The position numbers and the translations under genes were made by a program. Positions 48,312 through 61,181 of a stretch of DNA of 64,000 nucleotides are shown here, piece after piece (within the stretch, counting starts at the first letter, position 1; each line of letters starts with the position of its first letter). The stretch covers positions 124,001-188,000 of the forward strand of contig DATLYE010000078.1 in assembly GCA_035575135.1 (NCBI GenBank), written 5' to 3'. This DNA is from JANWXD01 sp035575135. GTDB taxonomy: Bacteria; Acidobacteriota; Terriglobia; Bryobacterales; Bryobacteraceae. Below the pieces are notes generated by a model. It had not been told where the DNA came from, searched no databases, and worked only from the letters and a program-made list of their open reading frames with translations.

Positions 48312-49913
48312 ATGTCTATGCACGTCAGCAGGCGCGACCTTGTCAGACAACTGGGTTGGATGGGCGTTTCGCTGAGCTGCCTGTCCGCCTTCGGCCGTGT
48401 GGTGCGAGCCCAGACGCGGGGTCCGGCCCGGGTGGCAATTGACCTGGAACGCAAGCGCACGGACATGGACCGCCGGCTGCTCGGCGCGTTTCTCGAGCAT
48501 CTGGGGCGGGCGATCTACGGCGGCGTCTACGAACCCGGCTCCCGGCTGGCTGACGAGCGGGGCTTCCGCAAGGATGTGATCGCCGAAATGAAGGAACTCG
48601 GCGTTCCCATCATGCGCTACCCGGGAGGAAATTTTGTCTCCGGATATAACTGGCTGGACGGCGTCGGACCCAAGGACAAGCGTCCGACCGTCCGGGAGCT
48701 GGCGTGGAACTCGATCGAACCGAACCAGTTCGGAACCAACGAGTTTATCGAGTGGTGCCGGCTCATCGGCACGGAGCCGCTCTTGGCGGTCAATCTTGGC
48801 TGGGGTACCCCGGAACAAGCCGTGGCGTTGCTGGAGTACTGCAATGTGGACAAAGGCACCCGCTGGGCCGAGTTGCGGCGCCAGCACGGCTACGATCAGC
48901 CGCACAACGTCCGTTACTGGTGCCTGGGCAACGAGATGGACGGGCCCTGGCAGATCGGGCACATGCCCGCGCGCGAGTACGGCCGCAAGGCGGCGGACAC
49001 GGCCCGGCAGATGCGGAGGATTGACCGGAATCTGCAGTTGATCGCCTGCGGATCGAGCAATCCGTTCATGGCGACGTACCTGACCTGGGATCGCGAAGTC
49101 CTGGAGGAGTGCTACGACCTCGTGGATGCGATTTCGCTCCACCGCTACTTCAACAACACTTCCGAGACCAATGGCGACACGAGCCGGTTCGTCGCCTTGA
49201 ATCTGCACATGGAGCGGCAGATTCTGGAGATTATCGCCGTCTGTGACTACGTGCGGGGACTGCGGAAAGCGCAAAAGCGGCTCTGGCTGTCGTTTGACGA
49301 GTGGAACGTGTGGTACCGAGCCCGGGGCGGTGACGGCAAGTGGCAGTTCGCCCCCCGGCTGCTAGAGGAGGTCTACAACCTGGAGGATGCGCTCCTGGTG
49401 GGCGGCTGTATCAATACGCTGTTGCGCCAGGCCGAACGGGTGCGGGTGGGTTGCCTGGCTCAAATCATCAACGTGATTGCGCCGCTGATGACGAATGAAA
49501 CGAGCGTTCTGCGCCAGACGATCTACTACCCCTACGCCTGGGCGCTCAAGTACGCCCGGGGCAGTGTGCTCGATCTGCTGTTCGAATGCGAGACCTACGA
49601 CGTGCCGAACGTCGGGAGGACGCCGTACGTGGACGTCGCGGCCACCTGGGACGCCTCCTCGCGCGAGGCGGTAGTGTTTTTCTTGAACCGGGATCTCAAC
49701 GCCGAACGGGAAGTGCGGCTCGACTGGCGGACTGCGCCGGCCCGCGTCCTGGGTTGCGAGACACTGACGGGCCCGGACCTCAAAGCTGCGAACACCTTCG
49801 AGCAGCCCAAGCGGGTTGTGCCGCAGGCGCTGGAACCTCCGAAGCCGGGCTCCACGATGACGTTGAAGCTCCCGGCGCGCTCCTACACTGTGTTGCGCCT
49901 GGCGTTGGCCTGA
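48312..49913 (+). CDS. Tat-exported alpha-L-arabinofuranosidase, GH51
   Basis: A 533-residue glycoside hydrolase with a twin-arginine-like leader (VSRRDLVRQLGWMGVSL). GH51 motifs are GAFLEHLGRAIYGGVYEPG, MRYPGGNFVSGYNW, acid/base Glu208 in LGNEMDGPWQ and nucleophile Glu330 in SFDEWNVWYR. GH51 enzymes are usually cytoplasmic, so Tat export is notable. GAGGG precedes the start. It follows the TonB receptor by 85 nt with a hairpin in between, and probably belongs to the same transcript. The closest activity is arabinofuranosidase; the precise substrate is unproven. Confidence 0.92.
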   Translation: MSMHVSRRDLVRQLGWMGVSLSCLSAFGRVVRAQTRGPARVAIDLERKRTDMDRRLLGAFLEHLGRAIYGGVYEPGSRLADERGFRKDVIAEMKELGVPIMRYPGGNFVSGYNWLDGVGPKDKRPTVRELAWNSIEPNQFGTNEFIEWCRLIGTEPLLAVNLGWGTPEQAVALLEYCNVDKGTRWAELRRQHGYDQPHNVRYWCLGNEMDGPWQIGHMPAREYGRKAADTARQMRRIDRNLQLIACGSSNPFMATYLTWDREVLEECYDLVDAISLHRYFNNTSETNGDTSRFVALNLHMERQILEIIAVCDYVRGLRKAQKRLWLSFDEWNVWYRARGGDGKWQFAPRLLEEVYNLEDALLVGGCINTLLRQAERVRVGCLAQIINVIAPLMTNETSVLRQTIYYPYAWALKYARGSVLDLLFECETYDVPNVGRTPYVDVAATWDASSREAVVFFLNRDLNAEREVRLDWRTAPARVLGCETLTGPDLKAANTFEQPKRVVPQALEPPKPGSTMTLKLPARSYTVLRLALA

Positions 49914-49967
49914 GCGGGCGCCTGCCCGGCGGGTATCATAGGAAAGAACGAGGCCGCACGCCCTCGC

Positions 49968-52900
49968 ATGAGCCGGGCAAGATCTATGCCATATCTGGTC
50001 GCCCATGTACTGGGGTGCGTCCTGGCTCTCTGCCTCGTCCTGCGGGCCCAGCCCGTTGCGCGTGCCCCGGAGCCGGAGCGGTACCAGCGCGCGCTTCGCC
50101 TCCTCGAGAACCGGCAGTGGTCTGCGGCCGCCGCGGAACTCCGCGCGCTGTTGCAGCGAAATCCGAATTTCGCAGAAGGCCACCTTTCCCTGGGTGTCGC
50201 ACTATGGGCTGTCGGCGACCGCGAGGCGGCGCTCCGGTCTTTTGAAAAAGCCGTCCAGTTGAAGCCTTCCTCCGCCGAGGCGCAATACAATCTGGGACTC
50301 GCGCTCGCGGAGACAGGAGAGTCGGCCCGAGCCCTCAAGGCCCTCGCCGCCGCCGTCAAGCTCCGACCCTCCCACGAGGCCGCGCGCATTACGCTCGCGC
50401 TCCTGTACCAGAAAACCGGCGAGCTGGAAAAGGCGGAAGCAGAACTGCGCGAGGCCGTCCGGAGAAACCCGCGCTCGCCGGAGGCACATAACTGGCTGGG
50501 CGTGGTTCTGCTGGCGAAGGACGATTTTTCCGCGGCGATGGAGCAGTTTCGCAAGGCAGTGGAGCTGAAGCCGGACTACGTTCGTGCGCACAACAACCTC
50601 GGTTCCGCGCATGCGCAGACCGGCAACTGGGATGAGGCCGTCGCGGCATTCCGGGCGGCGCTCCGATACGCTCCCGAAGACGCTCAGGTTCTGCTCAATC
50701 TGGCTCAAGCCCTGCGCGCGCGAGGGGATGCCGCAGAGGCCGCCGGCATCCTCCGGCAGCTGCTTCGAAAGGACCCGGGGAACCCAGCGCTTTCTTACGA
50801 GCTCGGGCAGGCTCTTCGCCAGCAAGGCGACCTGGAGGGCGCCCTGCGCGCTTTCGAGGAAACGCTCGCCCTTGCTCCGGAGATGCGGGAGGCTTATTAC
50901 GCCCTGGGTTCAACGCTGCGGCAGGCGGCGGCGCGGCGCAGGCGCGCCGGGACGAGCGCCGCGGCGGAAGCCGCACAGCTGCACAGTCGCGCGCTCGAGG
51001 TTCTGCGGGCAGGCGACCGCGAGCAAGCAAAGTCGTTGCTCGCGGAAGCGGTTTCTCGCGATCCAGGCTACGCCGAGGCACACACATTGCTCGGATACCT
51101 GCTGGGGCAGGAGGGCAATCTCGCGGCGGCGCTCGAACGCCTGATGAGAGCCGTGGAACTCGCACCCGATCTGGCGCAGGCCCGTTACAACCTGGGCGTG
51201 GCCCTGTGGTACGCGGGCGAGCGGGAGCGCGCTCTTCAGGAATTGCAGGCGGCCGCAGAAGCGGATCCTTCCTTGAGCGAAAACTACGCCTTCTGGGGCA
51301 TGGCGCTGAAGGAGACCGGGGATCTCAACACTGCGATGGCGAAGCTCCAGCGCGCCATCGCGCTCAACGGCAGGCTTCCGGGACCTTATTTCGATTTGGG
51401 AGTCGTTTTTCTCCGGCTGGGTCGTTTCGAGGAAGCGCTCGGGCAGTTAGAGGCCGGTCTGAACCTGCCGGAACCGGAGGGACCTCTTCCGGATCTGTCG
51501 CCCGTCATCGCGGAGTTGCGCGGTGCCCTCGAGAGACGGCCCGGTCAAGCCCAGGCCTATAACGTCCTCGGCCGCCTGCTCGGGCGTCAAGGGGCGGACC
51601 CGGCGGCGGCGATTGCGGCCTTCGAGCAAGCAGTGCGCCTGCGCCCGGATTTCGCCGAGGCGCACAACAACCTCGGGCTTGCTCTCATCCAGACCGGCCA
51701 GACGGAGCGCGCCATCGCCGCCTTCCGTGAAGCGGTGCGCCATGCGCCGGACTCAGCCGAGGCACATGCCAACTTGGGCGCCGCTCTGGTGCCAGTGAAC
51801 GCCGAGGAAGCCGTCGCGGAACTCGAGCAAGCCATCCGGCTCAGTCCGAACCACGTCAAGGCCCACTACAACCTGGCGACTGCCTATGCGGCCCGCTACG
51901 GGCGCAAGCGGGAGATCGAGCAGTTGCGCAAAGTGCTGGCGCTTGAACCGCAGCACGTCCAGGCGCGCTTTGCGCTGGGTAAAGCTCTGCTTCAGGAAGG
52001 CGACGTCTCCGGAGCGATCGAGCACCTGCGGGAGGCGGTGAGGCTCGATCCCAATCTGGGCGCGGCGCGCTACCAGCTTGGTCTGGCCCTGGCTCGGGCG
52101 GGCCTGAAGGAGGAGGCACAGAAGGAGCTGGAAAAAGGTCGCGCGCAAGTGGCCGAGCAGGAGCGGCTCGAGACCGCCGCGTCGCTGTTGGCCGAAGCCG
52201 AAGTACAGGCTGGGCGCGGCGACTGGCAGGCTGCGGTTGCGACGTACCGGAGAGTCGTGCGCCTGGCTCCCGAGTCCGTCGCGGCCAGAACGCGGCTTGG
52301 ATCGGCGTTGTTGCAGACCGGTGATGCGGCAGCGGCAGCCGCGGAGTTCCGTCAGGCACTCGAACGAAAGCCGGATGCTTGGGAGGCGATGCTCGGTCTG
52401 GGGGAGGCGCTGACCGCTGCCGGTCAACCCGAGCAGGCGGTCCCCTGGTTGACCCAGGCGGCCCGGCTGCGGCCGGCGGCTCCCGAGCCGCACTACCTGC
52501 TGGGCAGCGCCTACCTGCAGGCAGGAGATTATCCCCGTGCGATCGCCGCGCTGGAACAAGCCCTGAGGCTGGCGCCCGATCACCGCAAAGCACGCGAGCA
52601 GTTGACCTTGGCGCGCAGCCTGCAGACGGCCGCGCTGCTTGAGAAGGCGCGGCCCGCAGCGCCGCCCTCCGGAGTTTCGCCTGCCGCTGCCGACGACGCG
52701 GCCACCGTTGGGGCGGTGGAAACCCTGATTCGCGAAAGCAGATTTGCGGAAGCCGAACCCGTACTGGCGCAATACCTCAAAGAGCGCCCCGAGTCCTGGT
52801 GGGGCCACTACGCCCTTGGCTATGTCTACTTCGCGCAGCAGAGGATCGGTGATTCGATCCGGGCCCTCGCCCGGAGCCTGGAGCTGAACATCAACAACGC

Positions 52901-53609
52901 GGAAGCGCACAAGATCCTGGCTCGCAACTTCATGCTCATCGGGCGCTACGACGCGGCGCTAACCGAGCTGCAGATGGCCGCCCGCCTCAAGCCGGACTCG
53001 GCGGAGATCCGCTACAACCTGGGTAAGGTTTACGCAGCGCACGACAACTATCCGCTGGCGCGAAAAGAACTCGAGGAGGCCCTGCGCCTCGATCCGGAAT
53101 ATCTGGAAGCGTACAACGAGCTCGGCTTTGTGCTCGAGGCGCTCGGGGACGATCAGGCCGCCCTGGCGCATTATCAGAAGGCGGTCGAGCTCAATGAAAA
53201 GCGGACGAACCGGTTCGCCGCTCCCTACGTGAACCTGAGCGCGTATTACAACCGGGTGGGGGTTCCGGAGAGCGCCCTCGAGTACGCCGGCAAGGCCGTC
53301 GCCATCAATCCCAAAGCGGACGCGGCCTGGTTTCAGATGGGCAAGGCCTATGACCGGCTGCAACGCTGGCCCGAGGCAGCGGAGGCACTGGAGAAAGCCA
53401 TTGCGGTCAATCCGCGATCGTCCTCCTACCACTACGTGCTGGCGGGCGTTTATCGCCGCCTGGGCAAGCTGAAAGAGGCGCGCCAGGCGCTCGAATCGTT
53501 TCAAAAGCTGGAGCGGGAGGCTGCTGAGTTCGAAAAGAAACGCCGGGAGGCGCGCGGCGCGCAAGAGGGGGCCACGTACGCAGCTACGCCTCCGGGAACT
53601 AGAAAATGA
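49968..53609 (+). CDS. Giant exported TPR-repeat protein
   Basis: A 1213-residue protein with an N-terminal signal or anchor (PYLVAHVLGCVLALCLVL) and an almost continuous array of more than twenty 34-residue TPR motifs (consensus-like AEAHYNLG...GDLEGALRAFEEALRLAP). Two parts, about 330-365 and 890-910, interrupt the array with Ala/Arg-rich linkers. Such superhelices scaffold protein complexes. The ATG at 49968 is taken, with an alternative at 49986 and no clear Shine-Dalgarno for either. A TATCAT hexamer lies 29 nt upstream. It overlaps the following ASPIC gene by 4 nt, so the two proteins probably work together. Confidence 0.88.
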   Translation: MSRARSMPYLVAHVLGCVLALCLVLRAQPVARAPEPERYQRALRLLENRQWSAAAAELRALLQRNPNFAEGHLSLGVALWAVGDREAALRSFEKAVQLKPSSAEAQYNLGLALAETGESARALKALAAAVKLRPSHEAARITLALLYQKTGELEKAEAELREAVRRNPRSPEAHNWLGVVLLAKDDFSAAMEQFRKAVELKPDYVRAHNNLGSAHAQTGNWDEAVAAFRAALRYAPEDAQVLLNLAQALRARGDAAEAAGILRQLLRKDPGNPALSYELGQALRQQGDLEGALRAFEETLALAPEMREAYYALGSTLRQAAARRRRAGTSAAAEAAQLHSRALEVLRAGDREQAKSLLAEAVSRDPGYAEAHTLLGYLLGQEGNLAAALERLMRAVELAPDLAQARYNLGVALWYAGERERALQELQAAAEADPSLSENYAFWGMALKETGDLNTAMAKLQRAIALNGRLPGPYFDLGVVFLRLGRFEEALGQLEAGLNLPEPEGPLPDLSPVIAELRGALERRPGQAQAYNVLGRLLGRQGADPAAAIAAFEQAVRLRPDFAEAHNNLGLALIQTGQTERAIAAFREAVRHAPDSAEAHANLGAALVPVNAEEAVAELEQAIRLSPNHVKAHYNLATAYAARYGRKREIEQLRKVLALEPQHVQARFALGKALLQEGDVSGAIEHLREAVRLDPNLGAARYQLGLALARAGLKEEAQKELEKGRAQVAEQERLETAASLLAEAEVQAGRGDWQAAVATYRRVVRLAPESVAARTRLGSALLQTGDAAAAAAEFRQALERKPDAWEAMLGLGEALTAAGQPEQAVPWLTQAARLRPAAPEPHYLLGSAYLQAGDYPRAIAALEQALRLAPDHRKAREQLTLARSLQTAALLEKARPAAPPSGVSPAAADDAATVGAVETLIRESRFAEAEPVLAQYLKERPESWWGHYALGYVYFAQQRIGDSIRALARSLELNINNAEAHKILARNFMLIGRYDAALTELQMAARLKPDSAEIRYNLGKVYAAHDNYPLARKELEEALRLDPEYLEAYNELGFVLEALGDDQAALAHYQKAVELNEKRTNRFAAPYVNLSAYYNRVGVPESALEYAGKAVAINPKADAAWFQMGKAYDRLQRWPEAAEALEKAIAVNPRSSSYHYVLAGVYRRLGKLKEARQALESFQKLEREAAEFEKKRREARGAQEGATYAATPPGTRK

Positions 53610-55399
53610 CGCTTCCTGGAGCGAGGATTTCCCGGCGCGCGTGGCTCCGCCGCCTGGCGCACCTTACGGGTTTGGTGCCGTGCCTGTCGCAGACGGCCGC
53701 ACGCGAGGGACGGCTGCTCGAGGTCAGATTCACCGACATCGCGGAGGCGGCAGGACTCGGGCACGCCCGCAATTTCTCCGGAGACCCGCGCCGCAAGCGC
53801 TACCTGCTCGAAGAAATGGGCTGCGGAGTGGCGCTGTTCGACTACGACAATGACGGCTGGCTGGACATCTTTCTGGTCAACGGGACGCGCTTCGATCTGG
53901 CGCCCGGAGAAAAACATCCGACAAGTTATTTGTTTCACAACAACCGGGACGGCACCTTCACGGACGTAACGCTGCGCGCCGGGTTGACGCGCTCCGGCTG
54001 GGGCCAGGGCTGCTGCGTGGGCGACTACGACAACGACGGCTTTGACGATCTCTTCGTGAGTTACTGGGGGACGAACGCGCTCTACCACAACAACGGCGAC
54101 GGCACCTTCACCGAGGTGGCCGAAAAAGCCGGGGTTGCAGGCAACGGCCGCCGCTGGGGCGCGGGGTGCTGCTTTCTGGACTACGACCGGGACGGCTGGC
54201 TCGATCTGTTCGTGGCCGAATACGTCGTCTTCGATCCGGCCCGGGCGCCGGAGCCGGGCGAAGCGGCCTACTGCCGCTACAACCGCATCCCCGTGGCCTG
54301 CGGTCCTCAAGGCTACGGCGGGGGCACCAACATGCTCTACCGCAATCGCGGAGACGGAACCTTTGAAGACGTGTCGGAAAAGGCAGGCATCGCCACCCCG
54401 CGCGGCGTTGCCGAACCCGTGTTCGTGCGCCAAAACTGGAGGCCCGTGGGATCTTACGGCATGGGCGCCGTGGCTGCGGACTTCGACAACGACGGCTGGC
54501 CGGATATCTACGTGGCCTGCGACACGGCGCCGAGCCTGCTGTATCGCAACAACCGGGACGGAACGTTCTCGGAGATCGGCGTCCGGGCCGGGTGCGCCTT
54601 TGACGAAAACGGAACGGCCCTCGGCGGCATGGGCGCCAGCGTCGCGGACTACGACGGGGACGGCTGGTTCGACATCGTGCGCACCAACTTCTCCGACCAG
54701 ATCACCACCTTGTACCGTAACAACGGCGACGGGACCTTTTACGAGGCAAGCCTTCAAGCCGGCCTGATCCATACGAAGTTTCTCGGCTTTGGAGCCTGTT
54801 TCTTGGATTTCGACAACGACGGCTGGAAGGACATCATCCTGGCCAACGGGCACGTGTATCCCGAAATCGAGGGACGGAACCTGTATGTGACCTACCGGCA
54901 GCCCAAGTTGCTGTACCGCAACCTGGGCAACGGCCGGTTCCAGGACGTCTCGGGGCGCTCCGGGCCCGGCATCACCACGGCGCAGGTAAGCCGCGGCTGC
55001 GCCGTCGGGGATATTGACAACGACGGCGACGTGGATGTGGTGGTCAACAACCTCGACGGTCCGCCTTCGCTGTTGCGCAACGACGGCGGCAATCGCAACC
55101 ACTGGATTCTGATCAAACTCGTCGGGACCCGTTCCAATCGCAGCGCGATCGGCGCCCGGGTGAAACTGACGGCAAACGGTCGGACGCAAATGGACGAAGT
55201 CATGAGTGGGTCGAGCTACTACTCGCAGAGTGACCTGCGACTTCACTTTGGGCTCGGGGAGGCCACCCGCGCGGAGCGAATCGAGGTCAGCTGGCCTTCA
55301 GGCCTGCGCGAGACATTTTCGGACGTGGGCGCCGACCAGCTGGTCGTGATCCAGGAAGGGAAGGGAATCGTGCGGACCGAGAAATTCCCTGAACGCTAA
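53606..55399 (+). CDS. CRTAC1-type FG-GAP/UnbV-ASPIC protein, Tat leader
   Basis: A 597-residue protein with a twin-arginine leader (SRRAWLRRLAHLTG), FG-GAP repeats (FDYDNDGWLDIFLVNG and several more) and the C-terminal ASPIC domain (LRLHFGLGEATRAERIEVSWP). The start overlaps the TPR gene stop (ATGA), so it is translationally coupled. It is the third member of this family in the window. TPR plus CRTAC1 pairs recur in Acidobacteria, but their function is not established. Confidence 0.92.
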   Translation: MTLPGARISRRAWLRRLAHLTGLVPCLSQTAAREGRLLEVRFTDIAEAAGLGHARNFSGDPRRKRYLLEEMGCGVALFDYDNDGWLDIFLVNGTRFDLAPGEKHPTSYLFHNNRDGTFTDVTLRAGLTRSGWGQGCCVGDYDNDGFDDLFVSYWGTNALYHNNGDGTFTEVAEKAGVAGNGRRWGAGCCFLDYDRDGWLDLFVAEYVVFDPARAPEPGEAAYCRYNRIPVACGPQGYGGGTNMLYRNRGDGTFEDVSEKAGIATPRGVAEPVFVRQNWRPVGSYGMGAVAADFDNDGWPDIYVACDTAPSLLYRNNRDGTFSEIGVRAGCAFDENGTALGGMGASVADYDGDGWFDIVRTNFSDQITTLYRNNGDGTFYEASLQAGLIHTKFLGFGACFLDFDNDGWKDIILANGHVYPEIEGRNLYVTYRQPKLLYRNLGNGRFQDVSGRSGPGITTAQVSRGCAVGDIDNDGDVDVVVNNLDGPPSLLRNDGGNRNHWILIKLVGTRSNRSAIGARVKLTANGRTQMDEVMSGSSYYSQSDLRLHFGLGEATRAERIEVSWPSGLRETFSDVGADQLVVIQEGKGIVRTEKFPER

Positions 55400-55430
55400 C
55401 CCGGCCTGCCCACTGGGGCGCCCGCCCGCG

Positions 55431-58772
<3,342 letters not shown>

Positions 58773-58842
58773 TGCGCTCCCTCCGTTTCCGGTCCCGCCC
58801 ATGGAGCGGGGCCTCCCCTAGTGCTTTCCCGTTAACGCCCGA

Positions 58843-58871
58843 CTATTATCACAAGGGCGGCACAATTGCAA
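58843..58871 (-). promoter_or_regulatory. Promoter candidate for the second TonB receptor gene
   Basis: On the minus strand, TTGCAA (58871-58866), a 17-nt spacer and TAATAG (58848-58843), in an AT-rich stretch. A start near 58836 would give a 64-nt leader before the GGAGGGAG site. Confidence 0.5.
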
Positions 58872-59001
58872 GAAAAATCGACAGCTTCTGCGGCTGGCAC
58901 GCGAACACGCGTCTTATCAATCACTTTCGGACCGAAGGCCCGCCGCTTTTTCGTCTTACGATGTGAAATGCACCGACTCGGTCGCGTCGCGTGAGCCGTG
59001 C

Positions 59002-59016
59002 GGTGCATAATGCACC
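59002..59016. promoter_or_regulatory. Palindromic operator-like site before the Gfo/Idh gene
   Basis: Perfect inverted repeat GGTGCAT-A-ATGCACC, which covers the -10-like CATAAT (59006-59011) and ends 2 nt before the ATG at 59019. A further half-site ATGCACC lies upstream in the same gap. The position fits a repressor binding site on a near-leaderless transcript; the regulator is unknown. Confidence 0.4.
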
Positions 59017-59018
59017 CT

Positions 59019-60332
59019 ATGGGAACTCAAAACTCAGACGCCATAGCCCGCCGGAGGTTCCTGGTTGGAGCACCCGTCGTCGGGGCCTTGGCCCGGCGCG
59101 TACAAGGCGCAAACGACCGCATTCGCGTGGGTTTGATCGGCTGCGGGGCACGGGGCCGCTATCTGGCCCGCCTGATGCGCGAAGTGCCGGGCGTGGAGTT
59201 TGTCGCCGTCTGTGATGTGTACGCGGCCAACGCCGAACCCGCCCGCCAGTGGGCCGGGGCGCACGCCCGGGCCTACAAGGACTTCCGCAGGCTCCTCGAG
59301 CAGAGCGACATTGATGCAGTCGTTATCGCCACTCCGGACCACTGGCACGCGATCCCCACGGTGCTGGCCTGCCAGGCGGGCAAGGATGTCTACGTGGAAA
59401 AGCCCCTGGCCCACAACATCCGCGAAGGCCGCGCGATGGTGGAAGCGGCGAGGCGCTACAACCGCATCGTGCAGACGGGGACCCAACACCGCTCTGCGCC
59501 GCACTTTGCCGAGGTGGCGCGCATCATTCAGAGCGGTGAGCTCGGCCGTGTCCATTTCGTCCGCGTATGGAACTACAGCAACATGTTTCCCGGAGGCATT
59601 GGCCGGGAGCCTGACAGCGACCCGCCGCCCGGCCTGGACTGGGATTTCTATCTCGGCCCGGCTCCCAGTGTCCCCTTCAATCGCAGGCGCTTCCTCGGAA
59701 CCTACCGCTGGTTCTGGGACTACGCCGGCGGCACTATCACGGATTTCGGCACTCACCGCTTCGACACCGTCCACCAGATCATGGGCGTGGAGGCCCCCCT
59801 GCGGGTCTCCGCCTCCGGAGGCCGGTTCGCACTCGACGACGCCGGAGAAATGCCGGACGTTCTTCAAGTCACTTACGAATACCCCGGCTTTGTGCTCAGC
59901 TATGAGGCCTGCAACCTGAACGCTCACGGTCTCGGCGGTCGCACGCCCGAGATGAAGTACTACCAGGCGCGCGGCGAGCACGACCGGCCGCACGGCATGG
60001 CCTTCTACGGCACCAACGGCGCTCTCTTCGCCGACCGGATCGGCTACGAAATCTACCCGGAGCAGGGAAGGACCGGACGCCGGTGGGTGCAGGCCGCCGA
60101 TGCCACCGCGGCTCACGTGCGGAACTTTATCGAATGCGTCCGGAGCCGGACGCGCCCCAATGCCGACGTCGAAACCGGCCACCGCTCCACGGTGGTAGCC
60201 CATCTCGGTAACATCGCCTACAAGATCGGACGCAAGCTCCGCTGGGACCCTCAAAAGGAGACTTTTCCCGAAGACCGTGAAGCGTGTGCGCTGCTAGGCC
60301 GGAATGCCCGCAAGCCATGGGACCTTCTCTAG
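59019..60332 (+). CDS. Tat-exported Gfo/Idh/MocA-family oxidoreductase
   Basis: A 437-residue NAD(P)-dependent sugar or inositol dehydrogenase-like enzyme. A twin-arginine leader (ARRRFLVGAPVVG) is followed by Rossmann motif VGLIGCGARGRYLA and the catalytic-region EKPLAHN. The C-terminal half has the family's beta-sheet domain (DWDFYLGPAP, GGTITDFGTHRFD). The start at 59019 is preferred to an upstream GTG because it leads directly into the leader. It lies 42 nt before the HAD gene, so it may be the first gene of that operon. Substrate unknown. Confidence 0.9.
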   Translation: MGTQNSDAIARRRFLVGAPVVGALARRVQGANDRIRVGLIGCGARGRYLARLMREVPGVEFVAVCDVYAANAEPARQWAGAHARAYKDFRRLLEQSDIDAVVIATPDHWHAIPTVLACQAGKDVYVEKPLAHNIREGRAMVEAARRYNRIVQTGTQHRSAPHFAEVARIIQSGELGRVHFVRVWNYSNMFPGGIGREPDSDPPPGLDWDFYLGPAPSVPFNRRRFLGTYRWFWDYAGGTITDFGTHRFDTVHQIMGVEAPLRVSASGGRFALDDAGEMPDVLQVTYEYPGFVLSYEACNLNAHGLGGRTPEMKYYQARGEHDRPHGMAFYGTNGALFADRIGYEIYPEQGRTGRRWVQAADATAAHVRNFIECVRSRTRPNADVETGHRSTVVAHLGNIAYKIGRKLRWDPQKETFPEDREACALLGRNARKPWDLL

Positions 60333-60374
60333 AGTCCGCTCGTTGGGTCCCGAAATGCCACAATAATGTACTGA

Positions 60375-61181
60375 ATGATTGAACAGCTTCGGCCGGGCGC
60401 GAACGCCGCGCGCGCCCGGTTTGTTTTGTTCGACTTCGACGGCACGCTGTCTTTGATCCGCTCCGGGTGGGTGGACGTGATGGTCCCCATGATGGTCGAG
60501 ATCCTGGCGGATCTGAAAACCGGCGAAAGCGAAGAAGAGCTGCGCGCGGTGGTCGAGGACTTCGTCGCCCGCCTGACCGGCAAGCAGACCATCTATCAGA
60601 TGATCGAGCTGGCGCGCCAGGTGGAACTGCGGGGCGGCAAGCCGCTGGATCCGCTCGAGTACAAGCGCGCCTACCTGGCCCGGCTTCATGAGAAGATCCG
60701 CCACCGGATCGAGGAGCTCCGCGCGGGCCGCGTTCCCCCGGAAAAATATCTCGTGCCCGGCGCCCGACCCTTCCTGGAGGCGCTGCGCGAGCGGGGGCTG
60801 ACCATGTACTTGGCAAGCGGCACCGACCAGGAGTACATGCGCGAGGAGGCGCGCCTGCTCGACATTGACCGTTACTTCGACGGCGGCGTCTACGGGGCGC
60901 TGGACGATTACAAGAGCTTTTCCAAGAAAATCCTCATTCAGCGGGTGATCGCGTCGGCTGGGTGCACGGGTGAGGAGTTTCTCGGCTTCGGCGACGGCTA
61001 CGTCGAGATCGAAAACATCAAGGAGGTCGGCGGTGTGGCGGTGGGAGTGGCGACCGACGAGCCCGAGTGTCGCCAGGTCAATCCGTGGAAGCGGAATCGC
61101 CTGGCGGGCGTCGGGGCCGACTACATCATCCCCAATTTTCTCTGCGGCCCGCAGTTGCTGGCTGTGCTGTTTCCGCAATGA
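60375..61181 (+). CDS. HAD-family phosphatase-like hydrolase
   Basis: A 268-residue HAD-like hydrolase. Motif I is FDFDGTLS with nucleophile Asp, motif II is LASGTDQEYM, motif III Lys lies in SFSKKILI, and motif IV is GFGDGYVEIEN. The class-I-type cap is helical. It likely dephosphorylates a sugar phosphate. A TAATGT hexamer lies 5 nt before the ATG and there is no Shine-Dalgarno. It is first of a cassette in which each gene overlaps the next by 4 nt. Confidence 0.88.
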   Translation: MIEQLRPGANAARARFVLFDFDGTLSLIRSGWVDVMVPMMVEILADLKTGESEEELRAVVEDFVARLTGKQTIYQMIELARQVELRGGKPLDPLEYKRAYLARLHEKIRHRIEELRAGRVPPEKYLVPGARPFLEALRERGLTMYLASGTDQEYMREEARLLDIDRYFDGGVYGALDDYKSFSKKILIQRVIASAGCTGEEFLGFGDGYVEIENIKEVGGVAVGVATDEPECRQVNPWKRNRLAGVGADYIIPNFLCGPQLLAVLFPQ

